From Paraburkholderia bannensis (GTDB lineage: Bacteria; Pseudomonadota; Gammaproteobacteria; Burkholderiales; Burkholderiaceae): a DNA stretch of 64,000 nucleotides. This document shows, in pieces, positions 46,438 through 55,752 of the stretch; the stretch's first letter is position 1; each line of letters begins with the position of its first letter. A program made the position numbers and the translations under genes. The stretch covers positions 271,594 to 335,593 of the forward strand of contig NZ_JACHBW010000008.1 in the NCBI RefSeq assembly GCF_014200455.1, written 5' to 3'. The notes beneath the pieces were generated by a model. That model searched no databases, was not told the origin of the DNA, and was given only the letters and a program-made list of their open reading frames with translations.

Positions 46438-46938
46438 TCGGCGAACCCCATCGATGAGCGAAAAATGGTTATGGCCCGATGCCCGGGCAGGCCGGGATCC
46501 TTGAATCGTTTGTATTTCTAATCGTTATGCATCGCACAGACACGCGTTTCGGTTCGTGCGCCGCGCGTAGTCTACAAGCGCCAATACGCCTCGCGCAATA
46601 GGGAATTTCTTATACGCCTTTGCAATAAACCGTGTTTAAAAATTATGAAACGCCTTTAACTTATGCCTGGTAAATACTGTTTGAGTTTTTTTGTTTACTC
46701 GCCTAAATTCCTGTCGGTCTGTCTACCGCGCCCCGCTCAACCGCCCTGCATCCGTCAACATGACGAAAGGCTTTGCGCGCGGCCCGGCGAATCGCGCCAT
46801 GAAAATGCGACTTGAATAACGCAATCAGGCCGCTGGATTCATGTGCGATATGCTCTTTTTAATTTATTTAGCATGACAGAACGATTCGAATTCTTGTGTC
46901 CATTTACGCACCATAACGAAAGAGCCGCCGAGGTGACC
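46438..46938. promoter_or_regulatory. Bidirectional T6SS promoter region
   Basis: The roughly 500-bp gap between divergent tssJ and tssB is conspicuously AT-rich for this genome, especially 46,590-46,700 and 46,845-46,875. No coding sequence is seen. I could not identify a convincing sigma-54 element, so the promoter class is left open. The region likely carries both operon promoters and any silencer sites. Confidence 0.5.
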
Positions 46939-47532
46939 ATGTCAGACAGCACTCAACACTGGTTCGAACGCAATCGTCCGCCGCGTGTGCAGATCACGTA
47001 CGACGTCGAGACCGGCAATGCAATCGAAAAGAAGGAACTGCCGCTCGTGGTTGGCGTAATGGCCGATCTCTCGGGCAACAAGACCTTGCCTAAAATGACC
47101 GAGCGCCGCTTCGTCGATATCGATCGCGACAACTTCAACGACGTCATGAAATCGATCTCGCCGCGTCTTGCGCTGCAGGTCGACAATACGCTCGCCACGG
47201 ACGGCAGCAAGATGAACGTCGAGCTCAATTTCAAGAATATCGACGATTTCGATCCGGTCGCTCTCGTGCAGCAGATTGCACCGCTCAAGCAGCTGTACGA
47301 CGCCCGCTTGCGCCTGCGCGACCTGCTCACCAAGCTCGACGGCAACGACGAGCTCGACAAACTGCTGCAGGACGTCGTGCATAACACGCAGGGACTCACC
47401 GAAATCCGCGCCGCGCACCCGGCCGAAGCACCGGTGGCGCAATTGCCCTCGCCCGAAGGCAAGCCTGACGCCGCCGCTGGCGCGAATCCCGAGAACAACC
47501 CCGAACCGTCCGGCGATCAACCGGCCGCCTGA
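46939..47532 (+). CDS. tssB: T6SS contractile sheath small subunit TssB
   Basis: 197 residues from the ATG at 46939 (GAGGTGA just upstream); the frame is open earlier but no site supports it. It starts HWFERNRPPRVQITYDVETG and contains ELPLVVGVMADLSG, ERRFVDIDRDNFNDVM and LNFKNIDDFDPVALV, all TssB/VipA signatures. A Pro/Ala/Glu-rich tail of about 30 residues ends the protein. It assembles with TssC into the sheath. First gene of the plus-strand operon. Confidence 0.95.
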   Translation: MSDSTQHWFERNRPPRVQITYDVETGNAIEKKELPLVVGVMADLSGNKTLPKMTERRFVDIDRDNFNDVMKSISPRLALQVDNTLATDGSKMNVELNFKNIDDFDPVALVQQIAPLKQLYDARLRLRDLLTKLDGNDELDKLLQDVVHNTQGLTEIRAAHPAEAPVAQLPSPEGKPDAAAGANPENNPEPSGDQPAA

Positions 47533-47555
47533 GTCCCTTCCCCAAGGAAAACATC

Positions 47556-49034
47556 ATGTCCGATATTCAGGCTGCCGCCCCTGCGGCGCAGGCGGAACCG
47601 CTCTCGCTGCTCGACCAGATCGTGCACGAAGGCCGCATGGCCCATGACGAAGAACAGCAGAAGCACGCGCGCGAATTGCTGGCCGAATTCGCTCTTCAGG
47701 TGCTGGACAAGAAAATGACGATCAGCCGCGATACCGTCGCGATGATCAACGATCACATCAAGCGTATCGACGAGCTGATCAGCAGGCAACTCAACAAGGT
47801 GCTGCATCACCCCGACTTCCAGGCGCTCGAATCGTCGTGGCGCGGGCTGCACTATCTGGTGAAGAACTCGGAAACCAGCTCGCGTCTGAAGCTACGTCTG
47901 CTCGACGCATCGAAAAAAGACCTGCAGAACGATCTGGAAAAAGCGGTCGATGTCGATACGAGCGCGCTCTTCAAGAAGATCTACGAAGAGGAGTACGGCA
48001 CGTTCGGCGGCCATCCGTTCAGCGTGCTGATCGGCGATTACTATTTCACGCGCCAGACGCCCGACATCAGCCTCCTCGAAAAACTCGCGGCGGTGGCCGC
48101 AGCCGCGCACGCACCGTTTATTTCGGCTGCGCACGCGCAGTTGTTCGACATGGCCAGCTTCACGGAACTCGGCGTGCCGCGCGATCTCTCGAAGGTGTTC
48201 GAAACCATCGATATGGCGCGCTGGCGTGAATTCCGCAAGAGCGAGGATTCGCGTTACGTCGCGCTCACGCTGCCGCATATCCTGATGCGCCGCCCCTATC
48301 ATCCGGTCAGCAATCCCGTCGACGGAATGGACTTCGTTGAAGACGTGGACGGCACCGATCACGCTAAATACCTTTGGGGCAACGCCGCCTACGCGCTGGG
48401 CCAGCGCATCACCAACGCGTTCGCGCAACATAGCTGGTGCGCTGCGATTCGCGGCGTGGAAGGCGGCGGCGCGGTAGAGAAGCTGCCCGATCACATCTTC
48501 CAGACCGCGGCAGGCGACAAGGCCATGAAGTGCCCGACCGAAGTGGCGATCACCGACCGCCGCGAAAAGGAACTGGACGCGCTCGGCTTCATCGCGCTCG
48601 TGCACAAGAAGAACGAAGGGCTTGCGGTGTTCTTCGGCGGCCAGACGGCGAATCGTCCGACTGCCTACAACACGGCGGAGGCCAACGCCAACGCACGCAT
48701 TTCGGCGATGCTGCCGTATGTGCTCGCGGCTTCGCGTTTCGCGCACTATATCAAGGTGATCATGCGCGACAAGGTCGGCAGCTTCATGACGCGCGATAAT
48801 GTGCGCGCGTACCTGAACACCTGGATCGCTGACTACGTCCTCGTGAACGATAACGCGCCGCAGGAAATCAAGGCGCAGTATCCGCTGCGCGAAGCGCGCA
48901 TCGACGTGACGGAAGTACCGGGCAAGCCCGGCGCGTATCGTGCGACGGTATTCCTGCGCCCGCACTTCCAGCTCGAGGAACTGACCGCTTCGATCCGGCT
49001 CGTTGCGAGCCTGCCGCCGCCGGCCGCGGCGTAA
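47556..49034 (+). CDS. tssC: T6SS contractile sheath large subunit TssC
   Basis: 492 residues, 23 bp after tssB. Signatures include FQALESSWRGLHYLV, FGGHPFSVLIGDYYF, RKSEDSRYVALTLPHILMRRPY and SVRLV-type C-terminal strand FQLEELTASIRLVASLP. The C-terminal handshake strands and the ClpV-accessible region are as expected for TssC/VipB. Polymerises with TssB around the Hcp tube. Confidence 0.95.
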   Translation: MSDIQAAAPAAQAEPLSLLDQIVHEGRMAHDEEQQKHARELLAEFALQVLDKKMTISRDTVAMINDHIKRIDELISRQLNKVLHHPDFQALESSWRGLHYLVKNSETSSRLKLRLLDASKKDLQNDLEKAVDVDTSALFKKIYEEEYGTFGGHPFSVLIGDYYFTRQTPDISLLEKLAAVAAAAHAPFISAAHAQLFDMASFTELGVPRDLSKVFETIDMARWREFRKSEDSRYVALTLPHILMRRPYHPVSNPVDGMDFVEDVDGTDHAKYLWGNAAYALGQRITNAFAQHSWCAAIRGVEGGGAVEKLPDHIFQTAAGDKAMKCPTEVAITDRREKELDALGFIALVHKKNEGLAVFFGGQTANRPTAYNTAEANANARISAMLPYVLAASRFAHYIKVIMRDKVGSFMTRDNVRAYLNTWIADYVLVNDNAPQEIKAQYPLREARIDVTEVPGKPGAYRATVFLRPHFQLEELTASIRLVASLPPPAAA

Positions 49035-49134
49035 TCCGGGGGCGGCGCATCCGCCGCCTCGCGCACTCCCCATTGACGACGACGCGCGCCTCATACGGCG
49101 CGCGCGCTCACACACGCTTCAGGAGCCCTGAAAC

Positions 49135-49632
49135 ATGGATTCGATCATTCTCGATCTCGGCAGCGACATCAAAGGCGAAAGCACGATCGAAGGCTATACC
49201 GACAAGATCGAACTGATGTCGTATAGCCACAATGTCGCGATGCAGGTCACCAACGACGTGAGCAACTCCGAGCGCACCTCGGGCAAGCCGCACGTCGGTG
49301 AATTCACCGTGACGAAATTCATCGACGTGGCCACACCCACGCTCAACGAATATTGCTGCGGCGGCAAGGCGATCGCCACGGCAACGGTCATCGTGGGCCG
49401 CAACGCAGCGGAGAGCGACGGCAAGATCATGCCGTTCATCACCTACACGCTGAGCAACGTGATCATCAGCAACGTGAGCGTGTCGGGCGGCGCGGGCGGC
49501 AAGCCGGTCGAAACGCTGTCGCTGAACTTCACGAAGATCAAGTGGGAAATGACCACGCAGAAGGATGACGGCTCGAAGGAAGGCACCGCCGCGTCCACGT
49601 GGGACATGGCCGCCAACAAGCTCGCGAAGTAA
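49135..49632 (+). CDS. hcp: T6SS tube protein Hcp (TssD)
   Basis: 165 residues beginning MDSIILDLGSDIKGESTIEGYTDKIELMSYSHNV, the Hcp signature. Contains SGKPHVGEFTVTKFIDVATP and YTLSNVIISNVSVSGG of the beta barrel. It forms hexameric rings of the inner tube and chaperones small effectors. The 100-bp gap to tssC leaves room for its own translation signals (CAGGAG about 10 nt upstream), in keeping with high demand for Hcp. Confidence 0.95.
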   Translation: MDSIILDLGSDIKGESTIEGYTDKIELMSYSHNVAMQVTNDVSNSERTSGKPHVGEFTVTKFIDVATPTLNEYCCGGKAIATATVIVGRNAAESDGKIMPFITYTLSNVIISNVSVSGGAGGKPVETLSLNFTKIKWEMTTQKDDGSKEGTAASTWDMAANKLAK

Positions 49633-49639
49633 GCGCGAG

Positions 49640-49675
49640 CGATAAGCACTAGCAATAAGCGCTAGCAATAAGCAC
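49640..49675. repeat. Short tandem repeat in the hcp-tssE gap
   Basis: The 51-bp gap is made of near-identical units (CTAGCAATAAGC preceded by a variant GAGCGATAAGCA). Likely slippage; it contains no good hairpin with a T-run. Confidence 0.5.
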
Positions 49676-49683
49676 GACGCCCG

Positions 49684-50166
49684 ATGCCGCCACTGCGCCC
49701 GCCCCCTTTCGTCGCACCGATGCCGCTGTTCGAGCGTCTCGCCGACGACGCGCCGTTCGACGCGCACGAACGCACGCACGCCTTGGCGGCGCGTATGCTC
49801 GACGCCCAGGGCCTGCGCGATTCGGTGCGCGCCGAACTGCTGCGTCTGCTCAACACGCGGCGCGGCCGCAGCAGTCCCGACGCCGCAGACGTCCTGCACT
49901 ACGGCCTGCCCGACTGGAGCGCTCTGAGCGCGGCGCGCGCGGGCGACCGCGGCACGCTCGAACGTGACGTGGCGCAGGCCATCCGCGCGTTCGAGCCGCG
50001 CCTGGCCGCACCGCGCGTGACAATCGAGCCCGACGCCGACGCCCCCTGGCGCCTGTGTCTGCGCATCGGCGGATTGCTGCGTGGGCATGACGGCGCGCAG
50101 CAACCCGCCCGCTTTATCGTGCGTTTCGACGCTGACAGCCACACGCCCGGAATCGTCGATGAATGA
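49684..50166 (+). CDS. tssE: T6SS baseplate wedge protein TssE (gp25-like)
   Basis: 160 residues. The GPW/gp25 lysozyme-like domain is seen in LFERLAD at the N-terminus, LLNTRRGRSS with DVLHYGLPDWS, and the basic/acidic strand region ending FIVRFDADS. The LLNTRRG...YGLPD signature is the gp25 core. It initiates sheath assembly on the baseplate. The stop overlaps the tssF start by 8 bp. Confidence 0.92.
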   Translation: MPPLRPPPFVAPMPLFERLADDAPFDAHERTHALAARMLDAQGLRDSVRAELLRLLNTRRGRSSPDAADVLHYGLPDWSALSAARAGDRGTLERDVAQAIRAFEPRLAAPRVTIEPDADAPWRLCLRIGGLLRGHDGAQQPARFIVRFDADSHTPGIVDE

Positions 50167-51955
50167 CTCCATCGATGCGCTGCTGCTCGATTATTACCAG
50201 CGCGAATTGACCTATCTGCGGCGCGCGAGCGAAGGTTTCGCCGCGCGCTATCCCAAGATCGCGCGCCGGCTCGAACTCGGTCCCGGCGAGTGCGCCGATC
50301 CGCACGTCGAACGCCTCATCGAAAGTTTCGCGGTTCTTACTGCGCGCATCCAGCGCACGCTCGACGATGAATACTCGACGCTCACCGACGGTCTGCTCGA
50401 ACAGCTTTACCCCTATGCATCGCGGCCCGTGCCGTCGATGACTATCGTGCAGTTCGAACCGGATGCGAGCCAAGGCAGTCTCGCGAGCGGTTATGCCGTG
50501 CCGCGCGCGACGCCGCTCATGCATATCGATGCGAACGGTTACACGATTCACTGGCGCACGGCCATGGACGTCACGCTCTGGCCGCTCGCGATCGTCGATG
50601 CACAAGTGCTCGACGCCGAGGAAAGCCAGGCGCTCACGGGCGACGCGCGGCTGCAATCCGCGCTGCGCCTGAGCGTGCGTTCAACCGGCGCGGTTGCGCC
50701 TGGCGCGCTGCCCATCGAGCGCCTGCGCGTGCGCCTGACCGGCTCGCCCGTGAACGTCGCCGCGCTCTACGATCTGCTCGCGGCCCACACCGAGGCGCTG
50801 TGGTTGACGGACCCCGACGGCCGCGTGCAGCGCCTGCACGGCCGCCCGCAGCCAATGGGTTTCGACGAGGATCACGCGCTGCTACCGCTCGAAGACGGTG
50901 CGCATCCGGCCTGCCGTCTGCTGGTCGAATACTTCGCCTTTCCAGAGAAGTTCGCCTTCTTCGATCTGCCGTTCGCCCCGCAAGAACTGGGCGTCGGCCA
51001 AAGCGACACGGTCGATCTGCTGATCGGCTTCACGGTCGCGCCCGAGGGTCGGCTCACCGTGCATGCGGAAGATTTCGCACTCGGCTGCGCGCCGGCGATC
51101 AATCTGTTCGCCCGCACCTCCGAGCCGGTGCGGCCCGACGCCACGCAACGCGAGCATCGCATCAGCCCCGACGCGCACCGCGAAGCGAGCACGGAAATCT
51201 ACGCGGTGCGCGCGCTGCGCAGCGTAAGCGGACGTGAAGTCGCGGAGGTGCCGCCCTGGTACGGCGCGCATCACGGCGACGCGTCGAGCGTCTACTGGCA
51301 CGCGCGGCGCGTAAGCGGCCTGCACACAAGCCGTCCGGGCAGCGACATGATGCTGACCTTCGTCGATACGCGTTTCGATCCATCCGATGCGCCCGCGCGC
51401 ACGCTGACCGCCGATCTCCTCTGCACCAACCGCGAACTGGCTCAGGCGTTAGAGCCGGGCGCGCTGCTGTCGTTCGAAGTGCCGGGGCCGGTGGCCGCCG
51501 TGCGCATCGCGCATCGGCCCACGCGTCAGATTACGGCAACACTCGACGGCAGCTCGCGCTGGCGTCTGATCTCGCAGTTGATGCTCAACCATGTGTCGCT
51601 GGTCGAAGGCCCGCACGCGTTGCAGACGTTGCGCGAGATGCTGGTGCTGCACAACCTCGGCGCGAGCGCGGCGGCGCAGCGGCAGATCGCGGGCATCCAG
51701 GCGCTTGCGGGCGAGCCGGTAGTCGCGCATGTCGGCGCGGACCGCTGGCGCGGCTGGCGCAACGGGCTGGGCGTGCGGCTCGAACTGGGACGCGAAGGCT
51801 TCGTCGGCGCAAGTCCCGTGCTGTTTTCGGGCGTGCTTGCGCACTTCTTCTCGCTCTACGCGAGCGTCAACCGTTTTGTCCAGACCGCGCTCGTGCGTGA
51901 CGGAAGGGAGATCCATCTATGGCGGCCGATGACGGGCAGCCCGCTCGTACTCTAG
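50159..51955 (+). CDS. tssF: T6SS baseplate protein TssF
   Basis: 598 residues from the ATG at 50159 (MNDSIDALLLDYYQRELTYLRR). VI_chp_6/TssF hallmarks: FAARYPKIARRL, DPHVERLIESFAVLTARIQRTLDDEY, LLEQLYPYASRPVPSM and ACRLLVEYFAFPEKFAFFDL. It forms the baseplate wedge with TssG and TssE. Overlaps tssE by 8 bp and tssG by 37 bp. Confidence 0.94.
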   Translation: MNDSIDALLLDYYQRELTYLRRASEGFAARYPKIARRLELGPGECADPHVERLIESFAVLTARIQRTLDDEYSTLTDGLLEQLYPYASRPVPSMTIVQFEPDASQGSLASGYAVPRATPLMHIDANGYTIHWRTAMDVTLWPLAIVDAQVLDAEESQALTGDARLQSALRLSVRSTGAVAPGALPIERLRVRLTGSPVNVAALYDLLAAHTEALWLTDPDGRVQRLHGRPQPMGFDEDHALLPLEDGAHPACRLLVEYFAFPEKFAFFDLPFAPQELGVGQSDTVDLLIGFTVAPEGRLTVHAEDFALGCAPAINLFARTSEPVRPDATQREHRISPDAHREASTEIYAVRALRSVSGREVAEVPPWYGAHHGDASSVYWHARRVSGLHTSRPGSDMMLTFVDTRFDPSDAPARTLTADLLCTNRELAQALEPGALLSFEVPGPVAAVRIAHRPTRQITATLDGSSRWRLISQLMLNHVSLVEGPHALQTLREMLVLHNLGASAAAQRQIAGIQALAGEPVVAHVGADRWRGWRNGLGVRLELGREGFVGASPVLFSGVLAHFFSLYASVNRFVQTALVRDGREIHLWRPMTGSPLVL

Positions 51956-53112
51956 CGCAGCAGCTTTACGCGCAGCCGCACGCGTTCGAGTTCGCGCAGG
52001 CCGTGCGTCTGCTCGAACTGCTGCGCCCGGATGCGACACCGCTTGGCACCGGGCTCGACCCACGCCGCGAAGCGTTGATGCTCAGCGGCACGCTCTCGCC
52101 CGCGTTTCCGGCCAGCGCGATCGGACCGCTGCGCGAGCGCGCACCGCGCTCTCTGGCGCTCGACGATGATTTCCGCGAGCTTCATGCCAATTCCGATGTC
52201 GATTGCGATGTCGATTCTCATGCCGCGCCCCGCTCCGATCACCTGCCGCAACTCCAGGTGAACGCATTCGCGCTGGGCGGCCCGAACGGTCCGCTGCCGG
52301 GCGCCTGGCAGGAATGGATTCAGGACCGCCTGCGCCGCAAGGACACCTCGGCGCTAGCCTTCCTCGATCTGTTCCAGCACCGTCTGCTCGCCTTGCTCTA
52401 TCGCGCCCAGCGCAAGTACCGCAGCGCCGATCCGTATCCGCTTTACTCGCGGCGGGCCGCCGATCCCATGCTGCGCGCGATCACCGGCCTCGCCTGGCAT
52501 CGCGACGACGAAACGCCGACAGGCGAGGCTCAATCCGCTGATAACGACACAGACTCTGGCAATCACTCCGACCGCGACATCATCCTGCGCGCCGTACTTG
52601 CGCGCGCTGGCATGTTCGCCAACCAGCGGCGCTCGCTCGCGGGCTTCGACGCGATGCTGCGCCATCACTTCGGCATCGATGCGCGCTCGACGCCGTTTGT
52701 CGGCGGCTGGCGCACCCTGCCGGCCGCGAGCCGCACGACAGTCGGCCATGCGGGCCGCAACCGCAAGCTGGGCGCGGGGGCGATTGTCGGCACACGCGTG
52801 TGGGACGAGCATCGCGGCATCCGCGTGACGATCGGGCCGCTTGCGCGCGCGCAGTATGAAGCGTTCCTGCCCGGCGGCGACTCTCACGGCGCATTTCAGG
52901 CGCTAGCCGATGCCTGGTTCGGCGCGGAGCTTTATGTGCACGTCGAATTGCGACTCGCGGTGGGGCAACTCGCGCCAGCCCGCCTGTCACGCGCGGCGCC
53001 ACCGCGGCTCGGCTGGACCGCCTGGGCGGGCGCGGGCGACACCGCGCCTGCGCGACTCACGCGGCTTGCTCCTGCAGCGGCCGCGCGTTCCGCCAACGCA
53101 GCGCCGGGATGA
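51919..53112 (+). CDS. tssG: T6SS baseplate protein TssG
   Basis: 397 residues. TssG signatures: FEFAQAVRLLELLRP, FALGGPNGPLPGAWQEWI and ALAFLDLFQHRLLALLYRAQRKYR. An Asp-rich loop (DDETPTGEAQSADNDTDSGN, about 195-215) and an Ala-rich tail are additions. It partners TssF in the wedge. The start overlaps the tssF end by 37 bp and the stop overlaps tssH by ATGA. Confidence 0.93.
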   Translation: MAADDGQPARTLAQQLYAQPHAFEFAQAVRLLELLRPDATPLGTGLDPRREALMLSGTLSPAFPASAIGPLRERAPRSLALDDDFRELHANSDVDCDVDSHAAPRSDHLPQLQVNAFALGGPNGPLPGAWQEWIQDRLRRKDTSALAFLDLFQHRLLALLYRAQRKYRSADPYPLYSRRAADPMLRAITGLAWHRDDETPTGEAQSADNDTDSGNHSDRDIILRAVLARAGMFANQRRSLAGFDAMLRHHFGIDARSTPFVGGWRTLPAASRTTVGHAGRNRKLGAGAIVGTRVWDEHRGIRVTIGPLARAQYEAFLPGGDSHGAFQALADAWFGAELYVHVELRLAVGQLAPARLSRAAPPRLGWTAWAGAGDTAPARLTRLAPAAAARSANAAPG

Positions 53113-55706
53113 CGATGGATCTCAAGACGCTGATGGCGCGCCTCGAGCGCGAACCGCGCGACGCACTCGAACGGGCGACGCAGCACTGCCTGCGCGAGAC
53201 ACACTTCGTGGTCGAAATCGAGCACTGGCTCGCCGCGCTACTGGAAACACCCAACGGCGAACTAGCCGCCGTGTTGCCGCATTTCGGGCTTGAACGCACG
53301 GCACCCACTGCCGAGCTGCACAGCGCCCTCGCCCGCCTGCCGCGCGGCAATCAAGGCACGCCCACGCTCTCATCCGATCTGCTGGTGTGGCTGCAAGACG
53401 CGCTCGTGCAAGCCAATGTGGTCCTGCAACGGCCCAATGTCAGCGCCGCCGTGCTGCTGATCGCCCTGCTCGATAACGACCACCTGCGCGCACGCACGAC
53501 GCTAGGTGCGCCTTCGCTATTGCGTGTGGCGAGCGCGTCGTTGCGCAGCAACCTGGCCGCATGGATACCGGCGAATGCTGCAAATACGCCCGCCATGCCC
53601 GCGAACGTCGCTGCGCCGCTCGACGCGCCCGCGACCGGGACTCCGCGCGCGCAGGAATCGCCCGCCCTCTCCGTACTCGATCAGTACACCATCGACCTGA
53701 CCGGCGAAGCTCGCGCGGGACGCATCGACCCGATCGTCGGGCGCACCGCCGAAATCCGCCTGGCCGTCGATATCCTGCTGCGGCGGCGACAGAACAATCC
53801 GCTGCTGGTGGGTGCGCCCGGCGTGGGCAAGACGGCGATCGTCGAGGGTCTCGCGCTGCGCATCGCGGCGGGCGACGTGCCGCCGCCGCTCGCGGGCGTC
53901 ACGCTGCGCGTGCTCGATCTGGCGCTGTTGCAGGCGGGTGCGAGCGTCAAGGGCGAGTTCGAGCACCGCCTGCGCGCCGTGATCGACGAAGTACGGCGCG
54001 CGCCCGCGCCCGTGATTCTCTTCATCGACGAAGCGCACACGATGATCGGCGCCGGCGGTGCGGAAGGCGGCAGCGACGCGGCAAACCTGCTCAAACCCGC
54101 GCTCGCACGCGGCGAACTGCGCACGATCGCCGCCACTACGTGGCTTGAATACAAGAAGTATTTCGAACGCGATCCGGCGCTCGCGCGGCGCTTCCAGCTC
54201 GTGCAGATCGAAGCGCCCGACGAAGCCACTGCCATCGGCATGCTGCGCGCGCTGGCGCCGCGCTTCGAGGCCCATCACGGCGTCACGCTGCTCGACGCTG
54301 CGATCGTCGATGCGGTTAAACTCTCGCACCGATATATTTCGGATCGCCAACTACCTGACAAAGCGATCGCCGTTCTCGATACGGCCTGTGCACGCGTTGC
54401 GCTCGCGCAGCACGACGTCCCGGTGCAACTCGAAAGCGCGCGCCAGCGCGAGCGCGCATTGCGCGACGAGCTTCTGCGTCTGCGGGCGGAAATGGTGCTG
54501 GGTGCGCACCACACGCAGCGCGTCGCCGCGCTCGAAGCGGAACACACGCGCAACGCGGCACGGGTGCGCGAGCTGGAAACGCGCTGGCGCGACGAAGCGG
54601 CTGCGGTACGCGAGATTCTTGCGGTGCGCGCGCGGCTGGCCGCGCATGATCTGGTCGAGTCGCATCGCCCAACGCCCCAACCCACAGCCGATGAAAGCGC
54701 CGATGCGCTTGAAGATCTGGCCGCCGAACTTGCGCGCCTCGAAAGTGGCCTTGATGCGATCCGCGACGACGATCCCATGGTGCCGGTATGCGTCGATTCG
54801 AAGACCGTGGCTGCGGTCATCGCGGGCTGGACCGGCATCCCGGTCGGCAAGATGCTCGCCGATGAAGTGCACGCCGTTCGCACGCTGGAAACGCGGCTCG
54901 CGCAGCGCATCGTCGGACAGGACGCGGCTCTGGAGCGCATCGCGCGGCGCATACGCGCGTGGCGCGCGGGTCTGGCCGATCCGCTGCGCCCGGTTGGCGT
55001 GTTCCTGCTGGTTGGCCCGACTGGCGTGGGCAAAACCGAAACGGCCTATGCGCTTGCCGACGCGCTCTATGGCGGCGAGCGCAATCTCATCGTGATCGAT
55101 CTCGCGGCCTATCAGGAAGCACACACGGTTTCGCAGTTGCGCGGCGCACCGCCCGGTTACGTGGGGCACGCGGCGGGCGGCATCCTGACCGAAGCCGTGC
55201 GGCGCCGACCGTACAGCGTCGTGCTGCTCGACGAAATCGAAAAAGCCCACGCCGATGTGCTCGAAGCGTTCTACAACGTATTCGACAAAGGCGTGATGGA
55301 GGACGGCACGGGTCTGGTGGTCGATTTCCGCAATACCGTGATTCTGGCGACCAGCAACGTCGGCGCCGAATTGATGCTGAAGACGCGACCCAGCGCGCTC
55401 GCCAGCGAAAGTTTTAACCGCGAGTTGCGTGAAACGCTGCTGCACGCGTTTCGCCCGGCGTTCCTTGCGCGCATGACCGCCGTGCCCTACGTCGCGCTCG
55501 ACGATCCGGCCTTGCGCATCATCATAGAAAAGAAGCTTGAACAGTTGCGCGTGCGCTATCGCGATGCGACCGGCAAGCAGTTTGCGTTCGATACCGGGAT
55601 CATCGACGCTGTGCTTGCGCGTTGCCGCAGTTCGGGCGCACGCGAAATCGACAACGTATTGATGAACGAGCTTGTCGGCACGTTGGCCCAATGGGCACTC
55701 GAATGA
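53109..55706 (+). CDS. tssH: T6SS AAA+ ATPase TssH (ClpV)
   Basis: 865 residues. The N-domain (about 1-150) binds contracted TssC. NBD1 has Walker A GAPGVGKTAIVEG and Walker B ILFIDEAHTM. A coiled-coil middle domain (about 410-550) follows. NBD2 has Walker A GPTGVGKTE and Walker B VVLLDEIEKA, with a C-terminal small domain. It recycles sheath subunits after firing. An ATG at 53115 (MDLKT) could replace the first. It is coupled to tssG. Confidence 0.95.
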   Translation: MTMDLKTLMARLEREPRDALERATQHCLRETHFVVEIEHWLAALLETPNGELAAVLPHFGLERTAPTAELHSALARLPRGNQGTPTLSSDLLVWLQDALVQANVVLQRPNVSAAVLLIALLDNDHLRARTTLGAPSLLRVASASLRSNLAAWIPANAANTPAMPANVAAPLDAPATGTPRAQESPALSVLDQYTIDLTGEARAGRIDPIVGRTAEIRLAVDILLRRRQNNPLLVGAPGVGKTAIVEGLALRIAAGDVPPPLAGVTLRVLDLALLQAGASVKGEFEHRLRAVIDEVRRAPAPVILFIDEAHTMIGAGGAEGGSDAANLLKPALARGELRTIAATTWLEYKKYFERDPALARRFQLVQIEAPDEATAIGMLRALAPRFEAHHGVTLLDAAIVDAVKLSHRYISDRQLPDKAIAVLDTACARVALAQHDVPVQLESARQRERALRDELLRLRAEMVLGAHHTQRVAALEAEHTRNAARVRELETRWRDEAAAVREILAVRARLAAHDLVESHRPTPQPTADESADALEDLAAELARLESGLDAIRDDDPMVPVCVDSKTVAAVIAGWTGIPVGKMLADEVHAVRTLETRLAQRIVGQDAALERIARRIRAWRAGLADPLRPVGVFLLVGPTGVGKTETAYALADALYGGERNLIVIDLAAYQEAHTVSQLRGAPPGYVGHAAGGILTEAVRRRPYSVVLLDEIEKAHADVLEAFYNVFDKGVMEDGTGLVVDFRNTVILATSNVGAELMLKTRPSALASESFNRELRETLLHAFRPAFLARMTAVPYVALDDPALRIIIEKKLEQLRVRYRDATGKQFAFDTGIIDAVLARCRSSGAREIDNVLMNELVGTLAQWALE

Positions 55707-55752
55707 CCTGCGCACACTCTACGACTCCTTCAACACGCTCTCTTTCTTGCTC

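Noticed and set aside
46438..46938. Sigma-54 promoter for the T6SS operons
   Set aside because: No sequence with both TGG(C/A) and TGC at the required spacing was found in either direction.
54351..55715. 454-codon open frame on the minus strand
   Set aside because: Antisense to tssH; no recognisable domain and composition typical of shadow frames in GC-rich DNA.
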